From: Pannonibacter sp. SL95
GTDB lineage: Bacteria > Pseudomonadota > Alphaproteobacteria > Rhizobiales > Stappiaceae
Direction of reading: 5' to 3'
DNA: 64,000 nucleotides
NCBI RefSeq assembly: GCF_026672425.1
Contig: NZ_JAPPRC010000004.1
Location: 1-64,000 of the forward strand
Shown here: positions 23,396 to 31,288 of the stretch, piece by piece
Position numbering within the stretch: the stretch's first letter is position 1
How the letters are laid out: each line of letters starts with the position of its first letter
The notes under the pieces: generated by a model
The model's input: the letters and a program-made list of their open reading frames with translations, nothing else
Databases searched by the model: none
What the model was told of the DNA's origin: nothing
Translations under genes and position numbers: made by a program

Positions 23396-24922
23396 ATGAC
23401 GACCTTTGTTACTGTTGGGCAGATCCCGACCAATCCTTACATCGCCGGCCTGCTGACCGAGCCGGAGAACCCCAATCCGGTTCGCTGGGACAATTCCGCA
23501 CCGCTCAAGGTCTTTTTTGATGATTCCGGCATCCGCGCCTGGTCGCAGGCCGAGATCCAGCGCAACATGGCTGGCTTCAACGAGTGGTCGCGCGTTGCCA
23601 ACATCGACTTCGTCCTGACCAACAACAAGGCCGAAGCGCAGATCATCTCGATCCTGCGCACGACGATTGATGGCAAGGACAACCTGCTCGGCCAGACCAC
23701 CGCCCCGTCGGGCGGCCTCAACCCGATCACCATCGAATATTCGGTGCGCGGCGCCAATTTCGACAATCTGGCGCTGGGTGGCGACAGCTACCACACCGTC
23801 GTGCACGAGATTGGCCACACCCTTGGCATCTATCATCCGCATGACGGCACCCTGTTCCCGGGCGTGCCGAACGGCGCGGATGACAACACCGGCACCAACG
23901 GCCAGAACCAGGTCATCTTCACCGTGATGTCCTATGTGTCCGGCTGGACCGGCGAGCCGGTCACCAGCCCGACCTTCGGCACCGCCTCGTCCGCCATGGC
24001 CTTCGACATCGCGGCAGCCCAGTTTCTTTATGGCGTGCGCGCGGCCGAAACCGGCAACAATGAATACCTGCTGCACACGGCCAATGGCACGGGCGTCAGC
24101 TGGCGCTCCATCTGGGACACCGCCGGCTCCGACACCATTTCCGCCAATGGCGCCACGGCGGATGCCACGATCGACCTGCGCGCGGCTCCGCTGACCGGTG
24201 AGAACGCCGGCGGCTACGTGTCCTGGGTCAAGGGCGTCAAGGGCGGCTACACCATCGCAAACGGCGTCACGGTCGAAAAGGCCATCGGCGGCAGCGGCAA
24301 CGACCGCCTGATCGGCAACGAAGCGCACAACGTGTTCCTCGGCAACGGGGGCAATGACAGCATCGACGGCATGGGCGGCCTCGATATCGCCCAGTTCCTG
24401 ACCACCCGCGAAAACGTCCAGATCGAACGTGGCCCGAGCGCCATCGTCGTGAATGCCAACAATGCGGGCCTCGGCACGGACACGCTGACCAATGTCGAGC
24501 GTGTGCATTTCACCAACGGCGTGCTGGCCTTCGACACCGATGGCGGTTCCGCTGGTCAGGTCTATCGCCTGTATCAGGCAGCCTTTGCCCGCACCCCGGA
24601 CAAGGTCGGCCTGACGCACAACCTGAACCTTGTCGACAACGGCCTTGGCATCAAAACCATGTCGTCGGCCTTCATCGGCTCGGCCGAGTTCGTCAACCGC
24701 TATGGTCAGAACACGTCCGACACCACCTTCATCAACGCCCTGTACCAGAACGTGCTTGGCCGCAATGCGGATTCGGCCGGTCTCGCCGGCTGGCAGCAGC
24801 GCCTGGCGGATGGCTCCTGGAACCGCGCCGACGTGCTCTTCGGCTTCTCCGAGAGCGGCGAGAACAAGACCCTGGTCGCCAACGCGATCAAGGACGGCAT
24901 CTGGCTCGATCTGGTCGCCTGA
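23396..24922 (+). CDS. Serralysin-like zinc metalloprotease with RTX repeats and DUF4214
   Basis: 508 residues from MTTFVTVGQI, with GGAG seven bases upstream. The zinc site HEIGHTLGIYHP starts at His137 and matches the metzincin pattern HExxHxxGxxH; the Met-turn follows as VMSYVS. Calcium-binding RTX repeats (GGSGNDRLIGN, GNGGNDSIDGMGGLD) lie around 300-330, and residues about 390-500 match DUF4214 (YQAAFARTPDKVGLTHNL, YQNVLGRNADSAGLAGWQQR). No signal peptide is seen, so export by a type I system is expected, but no transporter gene is in the window. Confidence 0.9.
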   Translation: MTTFVTVGQIPTNPYIAGLLTEPENPNPVRWDNSAPLKVFFDDSGIRAWSQAEIQRNMAGFNEWSRVANIDFVLTNNKAEAQIISILRTTIDGKDNLLGQTTAPSGGLNPITIEYSVRGANFDNLALGGDSYHTVVHEIGHTLGIYHPHDGTLFPGVPNGADDNTGTNGQNQVIFTVMSYVSGWTGEPVTSPTFGTASSAMAFDIAAAQFLYGVRAAETGNNEYLLHTANGTGVSWRSIWDTAGSDTISANGATADATIDLRAAPLTGENAGGYVSWVKGVKGGYTIANGVTVEKAIGGSGNDRLIGNEAHNVFLGNGGNDSIDGMGGLDIAQFLTTRENVQIERGPSAIVVNANNAGLGTDTLTNVERVHFTNGVLAFDTDGGSAGQVYRLYQAAFARTPDKVGLTHNLNLVDNGLGIKTMSSAFIGSAEFVNRYGQNTSDTTFINALYQNVLGRNADSAGLAGWQQRLADGSWNRADVLFGFSESGENKTLVANAIKDGIWLDLVA

Positions 24923-24953
24923 TCGGCAGATCGACGGATCTCTCAACGAAAAC

Positions 24954-24987
24954 AAAAAGGCCCGGGCGATCCGCCCGGGCCTTTTTT
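24954..24987. terminator. Bidirectional intrinsic terminator
   Basis: AAAAA precedes GGCCCGGGC-gatcc-GCCCGGGCC, which is followed by six T. It stands between the convergent metalloprotease and oxidoreductase genes and has the right shape for both strands. Confidence 0.9.
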
Positions 24988-25003
24988 GCATCTGAACACT
25001 GCT

Positions 25004-26023
25004 TCAGAGCGGCGACACGTTCGCCCAGCCGCCGTCGCGCTCGGAGCGGAACAGCGCGTCGAGGATTTCCATGTTGCGCACTGCGTCCTCGGCAGCATAG
25101 GGCGCCGGCACCTCGCCCAGAACGGCGCGGCCAAAGGCGTCTGCCAGTTCGGCATACTGGTCCGAAGGCGCGATCTCGAGCACCTCGGCGGCTGCATCGC
25201 CAAGCTTCGCGCCACTGTCCAGCTTCAGGCTGACGCCCTCGCCCTGCGGCGCATTGAAAGGAATGGTGATCTCGAGCCGGCGCTTTGTGCCCACCAGCTG
25301 CAGCCGCTGGAACGGCGCCAGCTGGGTGGACACGGTGAACTCCAGCCGCCGTCCGTCGCCGAAATCCATCAGCCCGCTCGCCAGACGATCCGTGCCGAAG
25401 GCCGGGTCGCGGTCGATCAGCGAGACCACCCGCAGCGGCTCGGCATCGAAGAAAAAGCGCCCGGCCACCATCGGATAGCAGCCGATGTCCATCAGCGCGC
25501 CGCCGCCGATGTCGGCCTGGTTGCGGATGTTGCCCGGGTCATCGTTGAAATAGCTGAAGAACGCCTGCACGGCCTTCAGCTCCCCCAGCTCGCCCGAGCG
25601 AACGATCTCGCGGGCCTTCAGCCACTGCGGATGCCAGCGCACCATGAAGCCCTCGGCAACCAGCTTGTCCTTGGGCAGGTCAAGCAACTGACGCGCCTCG
25701 GCCGCCGTCAGCGCGATCGGCTTTTCGCACAAGACATGCTTGCCGGCCTTCACGGCGGCAATCGTCATCGGCACATGCAGGTGGTTGGGCAGCGGATTGT
25801 AGATCGCGTCGATGGACGGATCGGCCAGCAACGCCTCATAGCTGCCATGGGCCACCGGAATGCCCAGCGCGCGGGCGGCCGCATCGGCGCTGTCCTGGCT
25901 GCGCGAGGCAATCGCCGCGACCGTCCCGGTCTTCGAACGCTGGATCCCCGGGATCACCTTTTCCCGCGCGATGCGGGCCGTCGACAGCACGCCCCAGCGA
26001 ACCGGCTTCGCAGTTTCAGTCAT
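25004..26023 (-). CDS. Gfo/Idh/MocA-family NAD(P)-dependent oxidoreductase
   Basis: 339 residues. The N-terminal Rossmann part has RWGVLSTARIAREKVIPGIQ and ASRSQDSADAAARALG, and the family's EKP motif is in HVLCEKPIALTA (about residue 97). The C-terminal half is the usual sheet with GGGALMDIGCYPMVAGRFFF. Members act on sugars, inositols or related alcohols; the substrate here is unknown. It is a single gene, convergent with the protease. Confidence 0.9.
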   Translation of the reverse strand: MTETAKPVRWGVLSTARIAREKVIPGIQRSKTGTVAAIASRSQDSADAAARALGIPVAHGSYEALLADPSIDAIYNPLPNHLHVPMTIAAVKAGKHVLCEKPIALTAAEARQLLDLPKDKLVAEGFMVRWHPQWLKAREIVRSGELGELKAVQAFFSYFNDDPGNIRNQADIGGGALMDIGCYPMVAGRFFFDAEPLRVVSLIDRDPAFGTDRLASGLMDFGDGRRLEFTVSTQLAPFQRLQLVGTKRRLEITIPFNAPQGEGVSLKLDSGAKLGDAAAEVLEIAPSDQYAELADAFGRAVLGEVPAPYAAEDAVRNMEILDALFRSERDGGWANVSPL

Positions 26024-26132
26024 GATGTGCGCTCCTCAGAACAGGCAACAGGAGAACGGTGGCACATGGTCAGCCGGTGCGGCGATGGTGCGACCGTCAG
26101 GAAGGGAGTGCACATTGGCAGGCTTTTTCGCT

Positions 26133-26164
26133 CCGTTCCAGTCCCTCGTGAGGGACTGGAACGG
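26133..26164. repeat. 32-bp perfect palindrome upstream of the oxidoreductase
   Basis: CCGTTCCAGTCCCTC and GAGGGACTGGAACGG form a perfect 15-bp inverted repeat around GT. It lies 110 bases upstream of the oxidoreductase start and 15 bases past the stop of the glyoxalase-like gene. No T-run follows on the minus strand, so it could be a processing hairpin, a factor-dependent stop or an operator. Confidence 0.6.
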
Positions 26165-26179
26165 CCTGAACACCCCGGA

Positions 26180-26737
26180 TCAGTCCGGGTCCAGCTCCAT
26201 GAAGCGGATGCGGTTGTTGAATGGATCGATAACCTGCATTTCGGTACGTCCGTCAGTCTGCTCCAGACTAGGGCGCATGTAGCGGTAGTTCTTCGCTGTC
26301 AGCTCGACGTGAAAAGCCCTGATCCCCGCCATGTAGACGCACATGTTGCCTCCGGGCGTGGCATCTCCGGCATGTTCGGACAAATGCAGCTTGAGCTGGC
26401 CACGCGACACTTGCGTGTAAAGCGGAAACTCCGGCCCGTAGCGATGCTCCCAATCGACCGACATACCGAGAAAGCCAAGATAGAATTCATGGGCCTTCGT
26501 CACATCGAAAATGCGCACAATCGGAACTGTTTCAAGAAAGCCGTCTGTTGCCTTCTGGCTTGCCAGTGCGGTCTGCGTCGCATCCTCGATCTTTGCAGAC
26601 AGAACATTCCACGTCGCCAGACCAAGCTGTCTGGCCACGATCTCAAGAGCGTCAGATTGGGGAAGTGTATGGCCGCGTTCAGCCAGTTGCTCGCGCAAGG
26701 CCTTGGCCATGGCCTTGGCATTCATGAAGTCGCGCAT
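26180..26737 (-). CDS. Glyoxalase/bleomycin-resistance superfamily protein
   Basis: 185 residues from MRDFMNAKAM. Residues 1-60 form a helical domain (AMAKALREQLAERGHTLPQS, ALEIVARQLGLATWNVLSAK), and residues about 70-185 a vicinal-oxygen-chelate fold (VPIVRIFDVTKAHEFYLGFL, QLKLHLSEHAGDA, MQVIDPFNNRIRFMELDPD). This two-part layout is common in proteins annotated as glyoxalase superfamily or bleomycin-binding; the activity is unproven. Confidence 0.85.
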   Translation of the reverse strand: MRDFMNAKAMAKALREQLAERGHTLPQSDALEIVARQLGLATWNVLSAKIEDATQTALASQKATDGFLETVPIVRIFDVTKAHEFYLGFLGMSVDWEHRYGPEFPLYTQVSRGQLKLHLSEHAGDATPGGNMCVYMAGIRAFHVELTAKNYRYMRPSLEQTDGRTEMQVIDPFNNRIRFMELDPD

Positions 26738-26869
26738 GTCATGCTCCGCAAGGACGGTCCAGTCGTCAGTGTCCGCGTTACTGACTGCCCCGTCCGGTTC
26801 GGAACCATGACAGAGACATCTGCGAAGCTTTCGCCATACCCTTGAGGGCGCGGACTGCCGGCAGCTCCT

Positions 26870-26901
26870 GCCGTGGCTCCTTTGTCGCACAGAGCCACGG
26901 C
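26870..26901. terminator. Hairpin just after ppk2
   Basis: GCCGTGGCTC and GAGCCACGGC form a perfect 10-bp stem with a 12-nt loop, beginning about 16 bases past the ppk2 stop. There is no U-run, so a factor-dependent terminator or a 3' stabilising hairpin is more likely than a classical one. Confidence 0.45.
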
Positions 26902-26916
26902 CAGGTCACGTCTGTT

Positions 26917-27852
26917 TCAGTAGCGCTTCGGCACGTACAGTTCTTCCGGCAGCGTCATGCGCTCGTAGTCCGGGTTGAACACGCGATCCGGCAGCTTGAT
27001 CGGATCATGCGGGATTTCCTCGTAAGGAACCTGCGACAGGAGATGCGAGATGCAGTTGAGGCGCGCCGCCTTCTTGTCGTTGCCCTCGACGATGAACCAG
27101 GGCGCTTCCGGAATGTTGGTACGCGCGAAGGTTTCTTCCTTGGCCTTGGTGTAGGCCTCCCAGCGGATGCGCGACTGCAGGTCCATCGGCGACAGTTTCC
27201 ACTGCTTCAGCGGATCATGGATGCGCATCAGGAAGCGCAGCTGCTGCTCCTGGTCCGTGATCGAGAACCAGTACTTGACCAGCTTGATGCCGGAGCGGGC
27301 CAGCATGCGCTCGAATTCGGGAACGTCATGGTAGAATTCTTCCACCTGCTCGTGCGAGGCAAAGCCCATCACGCGCTCGACGCCGGAGCGGTTGTACCAG
27401 GAGCGGTCAAACAGCACCATTTCGCCAGCCGCCGGCAGATGCGGCACATAGCGCTGGAAGTACCACTGGCTCTTTTCGCGTTCGGTCGGAGCGGGCAGAG
27501 CGACAACGCGGGCCGCACGCGGGTTGAGGCGCTGGGTGATGCGTTTGATCACGCCGCCCTTGCCGGCGGCATCGCGGCCCTCGAACAGAACAACAAGCTT
27601 GTAGCCGGTGTGCTGGATCCAGTCCTGCATCTTCACCAGCTCGGCCTGCAGCCGCAGCAGTTCGTGGAAATACACCTGACGGTCGACAGTCGACTTGTGC
27701 TTCATGTCGGAAATGAAGGCCAGCTCGCGCGCCAGTTCCGGCGACATCATCTGGTCGTCGATTTCCATTTCCAGCTCTTCGTCGAGGCTGTCCAGCCACT
27801 CCGCCTCGACCCAGCTCTGCTCGCGTCTGTTCTTCTGCTCGTTGCCGTCCAT
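26917..27852 (-). CDS. ppk2: Polyphosphate kinase 2
   Basis: 311 residues from MDGNEQKNRR, with AGGA upstream of this ATG. It shows the PPK2 kinase marks: Walker A FEGRDAAGKGG (about residue 92), the RxxxV-type helix and the Walker B-like FDRSWYNRSGVERVMGF, then KYWFSITDQEQQLRF and the lid region SPMDLQSRIRWEAYTKAKEE. The enzyme transfers phosphate between polyphosphate and nucleoside diphosphates. The acidic N-terminal 40 residues are usual for class I members. The gene is alone on its strand. Confidence 0.93.
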   Translation of the reverse strand: MDGNEQKNRREQSWVEAEWLDSLDEELEMEIDDQMMSPELARELAFISDMKHKSTVDRQVYFHELLRLQAELVKMQDWIQHTGYKLVVLFEGRDAAGKGGVIKRITQRLNPRAARVVALPAPTEREKSQWYFQRYVPHLPAAGEMVLFDRSWYNRSGVERVMGFASHEQVEEFYHDVPEFERMLARSGIKLVKYWFSITDQEQQLRFLMRIHDPLKQWKLSPMDLQSRIRWEAYTKAKEETFARTNIPEAPWFIVEGNDKKAARLNCISHLLSQVPYEEIPHDPIKLPDRVFNPDYERMTLPEELYVPKRY

Positions 27853-27994
27853 GATCACGTCCTTTCATCGGGCGGCAATGCACCACCCGGAATTTGCCAC
27901 CGGCAAATTACACGGCGATTGCGACAGCTTGCCGAAGCCCTGGCAAGATGTGGCGATCACGGACAAACCGCGCAAGACGGACCTTCGCGGCCTG

Positions 27995-28774
27995 TCAGCT
28001 CCACGCAGGCTTGCGCTTGTCGAAGAAGGCGGAAATGCCCTCGTGCGCTTCCGGGTCTTCCCAGCAATCGGCCAGCCGCTCGATGGTGGCGGCAATCACT
28101 GCCTCGGTGATCGGCGTGCCAAGCGAGCGGGCGAGCGCCTTGGCGCGGGCGACCGCGCCGGGGGCCGCCGCCAGATAGGGCTTCACCTCGCGCTCGACCG
28201 CCGCATCCAGCTCCTCGGCCGCCACAACCCGGGCGACGAGATCAAGGTCGCGGGCTTCCGCCGCATCGAACAGGCGCGCCGACATGAACACACGCCGTGC
28301 CTTGCCCTCGCCCATGCGGGCGACGACATAGGGGCTGATGGTGGCCGGGATCAGGCCAAGGCGCGTCTCGGTCAGGCCGAACTTCGCGCCGTCCACGGCA
28401 ATGCAGACATCGCAGACGCTCATCATGCCGATGCCGCCGCCGAAGGCCTGGCCCTGCACCCGGCCAATCAGCGGCTTGGGCAGCTCGTTCAGCGCCTGCA
28501 GCATCAAGGCCAGCTTGCGCGCCTCGGCGATGCGCGTCGCCCGGTCGGCGGTGAACTGCGCCCGCATCCAGTCAAGGTCCCCGCCGGCGCAGAAGCTTGC
28601 CCCCTCGCCGGTCAGGATGACCACGCGCACGGCTGGATCAGCACCAAGTTGCTCCGCCGCCGCCGTCAGCTCGGCGATCATGGTCGCAGACAGGGAATTG
28701 TGCTTCTCGGCCCGGGCCAGCGTCAGCGTGGCGACCCCGCGCGGGTCCGTTTCGATGCGAATGGTCTCAAACAT
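27995..28774 (-). CDS. Enoyl-CoA hydratase, probable 3-methylglutaconyl-CoA hydratase
   Basis: 259 residues from MFETIRIETD. Crotonase fold: EKHNSLSATMIAEL, the oxyanion-hole stretch GEGASFCAGGDLDWM, GQAFGGGIGMMSVCDVCIA, and the glutamate in TETRLGLIPATISPYV. Its place as last gene of an operon with HMG-CoA lyase and methylcrotonyl-CoA carboxylase makes 3-methylglutaconyl-CoA the likely substrate in leucine breakdown. It starts one base after the HMG-CoA lyase stop. Confidence 0.9.
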   Translation of the reverse strand: MFETIRIETDPRGVATLTLARAEKHNSLSATMIAELTAAAEQLGADPAVRVVILTGEGASFCAGGDLDWMRAQFTADRATRIAEARKLALMLQALNELPKPLIGRVQGQAFGGGIGMMSVCDVCIAVDGAKFGLTETRLGLIPATISPYVVARMGEGKARRVFMSARLFDAAEARDLDLVARVVAAEELDAAVEREVKPYLAAAPGAVARAKALARSLGTPITEAVIAATIERLADCWEDPEAHEGISAFFDKRKPAWS

Positions 28775-28775
28775 C

Positions 28776-29633
28776 TCACGCCTCCTCACGCAGGGACCGG
28801 GCAAAGGTCGCCGCCTCTGCCAGCTTCTCGAGATCCAGCCCCGTCTCATAGCCGTGGTCGGCCAGTAGTCTTGCCACGGCCTCGGTCGCGACATTCCCCT
28901 TCGCGCCGGGGGCATAGGGGCAGCCGCCGAGGCCGCCCACGGCAGCATCGAAGGTCCGCAGCCCCTTCTCGAGGCTGACCTCGATGTTGGCGAGCGCATT
29001 GCCGCGCGTGTCGTGATAGTGCCCGGCGAGGCGATGGGCCGGAACCTTTGCGAGCACCGCGTCCAGCATGCGGCCGATGCTCTCCGGCGTGCCGGCGCCA
29101 ATCGTGTCACCGAGCGAGACCTCGTAGCAGCCCATGGCAATCAGCTCGGCCGCCACATGGGCGACGCTTTCGGGCGGCGTCGGCCCGTCATAGGGGCAAT
29201 CGGTGACGCAGGAGACATAGCCACGCACCGGAATGCCGTCGTCCAATGCCTTGTCCAGCAGCGGGCGGAAACGCTCCAGGCTCTCGGCGATGGAGCAGTT
29301 GATGTTCTTCTTCGAGAAGCCCTCGGAGGCCGAGCCGAACACCGCCACCTCGTCGGCGTGGGCGTTGCGCGCGGCGGTGTAGCCCTTCACGTTCGGCGTC
29401 AGCGCCGTGTAATGCACCGACGGCTTGCGGCGGATGCCGGCCAGCACCTCCGCCGCATCGGCCATCTGCGGCACCCACTGCGGGCTGACGAAGCTGGTCA
29501 CCTCGATCTTGACGAAGCCGCAGTCGGTAAGCATGTCGACCAGGCGGATCTTGTCCCCGGTCGCGATCATGCGCTTCTCGTTCTGCAGCCCGTCGCGCGG
29601 GCCCATCTCGAACAGGGTGACGAAGCCGGTCAT
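28776..29633 (-). CDS. mvaB: Hydroxymethylglutaryl-CoA lyase
   Basis: 285 residues. The HMG-CoA lyase marks are present: EMGPRDGLQNEKR at the start, EVTSFVSPQWVPQMADA, GDTIGAGTP, the metal ligands in GHYHDTRGNALAN, and the signature GGLGGCPYAPGAKGN with its reactive cysteine. It splits HMG-CoA into acetoacetate and acetyl-CoA, the last step of leucine degradation. Its start overlaps the acyl-CoA synthetase stop by four bases. Confidence 0.95.
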   Translation of the reverse strand: MTGFVTLFEMGPRDGLQNEKRMIATGDKIRLVDMLTDCGFVKIEVTSFVSPQWVPQMADAAEVLAGIRRKPSVHYTALTPNVKGYTAARNAHADEVAVFGSASEGFSKKNINCSIAESLERFRPLLDKALDDGIPVRGYVSCVTDCPYDGPTPPESVAHVAAELIAMGCYEVSLGDTIGAGTPESIGRMLDAVLAKVPAHRLAGHYHDTRGNALANIEVSLEKGLRTFDAAVGGLGGCPYAPGAKGNVATEAVARLLADHGYETGLDLEKLAEAATFARSLREEA

Positions 29634-31288
29634 GGGTGGATTTCCTTGCTTTCCTCGCTGGCGCGCTGGCGCAGCTCGCGGCGGATGACCTTGCCGGTGG
29701 TCGTCATCGGCAGGGCATCGACGAAATCGACCTCGCGCGGATATTCATGCGCGGCGAGGCGGGTCTTGACGAACAGGGCGATGTCATCGGCCAGCACGTC
29801 GCTGGGCTCGACCCCGGCCTTCAGCACCACATAAGCCTTCACGATCTCGGTGCGCTGCGGGTCCGGCTTGCCGACCACGCCGGCCATGGCGACGGAAGGG
29901 TGGCGCAGCAGGCAATCCTCGATCTCGCCCGGGCCGATGCGGTAGCCCGACGAGGTGATGACATCATCGTCGCGGCCGACAAAGCGCAGCCAGCCGTCGG
30001 CGTCGCGCACGCCGGTGTCGCCGGTCAGCAGCCAGTCGCCGAGGAACTTGGCCCTGGTCGCCGCCTCGTTGTTCCAGTAGCCGAGGAACATCACCGGATC
30101 GGGCCGCCGCACGGCAATGAGCCCCTGCTCGCCGTCAGCGGCAATTTCGCCTGCCTCCGTCACCACGTTCACATCATGGCCGGGCACCGCGCGGCCCATG
30201 ATCCCGGGCCTTGCGTCCATCACGGCGGCGCAGCTGGAGACGATCATGTTGCATTCGGTCTGGCCGTAGAACTCGTTGATGGTGAGCCCAAACACCTTGC
30301 GGCCCCAAGCGATCAGCTCGGCCCCGAGCGTTTCACCGCCCGAGGCGACGGAGCGCAGCGACAGGCTGTAGCGGCTCTCGGGGCTCTCCACCTGGCGCAT
30401 CATCTTCAGCGCGGTGGGCGGCAGGAAGGCGTTGCGGATGCCCTGAGCCTGCATCAGCTCGAAGGCCGCCTCGCCGGTGAACTTGCGGAAGCGGCAGGCC
30501 ACGACCGGAATGCCGTGATAAAGCGCCGGCATCAGCACATCGAGCAGGCCGCCGATCCAGGCCCAGTCGGCCGGGGTCCAGAAGCGGTCGCCGGGACACG
30601 GCAGGAAATCATGGCTCATCTCCACACCGGGCAGATGGCCGATCAGCACCCGGTGGCCGTGCAGGGCCCCCTTCGGCTGACCTGTGGTGCCCGAGGTGTA
30701 GATGATGATCGCCGGATCGTCTGCGCCCGTGTCGACGGGCGTGAACTGCGTCTCGTGGCCGGTCATGGCCCGCGCCAGATCCTCGGCGCCATGCATGGCT
30801 CCGTCGATGCAAAGCACGGTCGTGAGCGCCGGCAGTGCCTCGCGCAGGCGGGAGAGTTTGGCCGCCCCCGAGGCATCCGTAACGACGACCTTCACCCCGG
30901 CATTGCCGAGCCGGTACTCCAGCGCTTCCTCGCCGAACAGCGTGAACAGCGGGATCGTGATCGCCCCGCATTTCAGCGCGGCGATATGGGCGGCGGCCGT
31001 CTCGATGCTTTGCGGCAGCAACACGCCGACCCGGTCGCCCCGCTCCAGCCCACGGGCCCGGAACAGGTTGGCGAGGCGGTTCGACAGCGCCTTCAGCTCG
31101 CCGAAGCTGACGCGCGTCGCCACACCATCCTCGGCCACATAGGTGATCGCCTCGCGGTCCGGCTCCACATCGGCCCAGCGGTCGCAGATGGCAACGCCGA
31201 TGTTGAAGCGCTCGGGCACGCGCCAGCGGAACCCGTCCCGCAGCGCCTCGTAGCTGTCGGCGGAAGGCAGCGCCGGGTCAGGCTGCAT
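29630..31288 (-). CDS. AMP-dependent acyl-CoA synthetase
   Basis: 552 residues from MQPDPALPSA. The AMP-binding loop is YTSGTTGQPKGALHG (about residue 195), with NEFYGQTECNMIVSS and GDTGVRDADGWLRFVGRDDD, and the C-terminal lysine region TTTGKVIRREL. It activates a short or branched-chain acid with CoA. Inside a leucine-catabolic operon, isovalerate or acetoacetate are plausible substrates. It overlaps both neighbours. Confidence 0.9.
   Translation of the reverse strand: MQPDPALPSADSYEALRDGFRWRVPERFNIGVAICDRWADVEPDREAITYVAEDGVATRVSFGELKALSNRLANLFRARGLERGDRVGVLLPQSIETAAAHIAALKCGAITIPLFTLFGEEALEYRLGNAGVKVVVTDASGAAKLSRLREALPALTTVLCIDGAMHGAEDLARAMTGHETQFTPVDTGADDPAIIIYTSGTTGQPKGALHGHRVLIGHLPGVEMSHDFLPCPGDRFWTPADWAWIGGLLDVLMPALYHGIPVVACRFRKFTGEAAFELMQAQGIRNAFLPPTALKMMRQVESPESRYSLSLRSVASGGETLGAELIAWGRKVFGLTINEFYGQTECNMIVSSCAAVMDARPGIMGRAVPGHDVNVVTEAGEIAADGEQGLIAVRRPDPVMFLGYWNNEAATRAKFLGDWLLTGDTGVRDADGWLRFVGRDDDVITSSGYRIGPGEIEDCLLRHPSVAMAGVVGKPDPQRTEIVKAYVVLKAGVEPSDVLADDIALFVKTRLAAHEYPREVDFVDALPMTTTGKVIRRELRQRASEESKEIHP

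Noticed and set aside
23369-24991. Long minus frame antisense to the metalloprotease
   Set aside because: Arises from GC-rich codon bias; composition is repetitive Gly/Val/Asp/Arg and the plus strand carries clear zinc and RTX motifs.
24986-26845. Long plus frame antisense to the oxidoreductase and glyoxalase-like genes
   Set aside because: His/Arg/Gln-rich shadow of real minus-strand genes.
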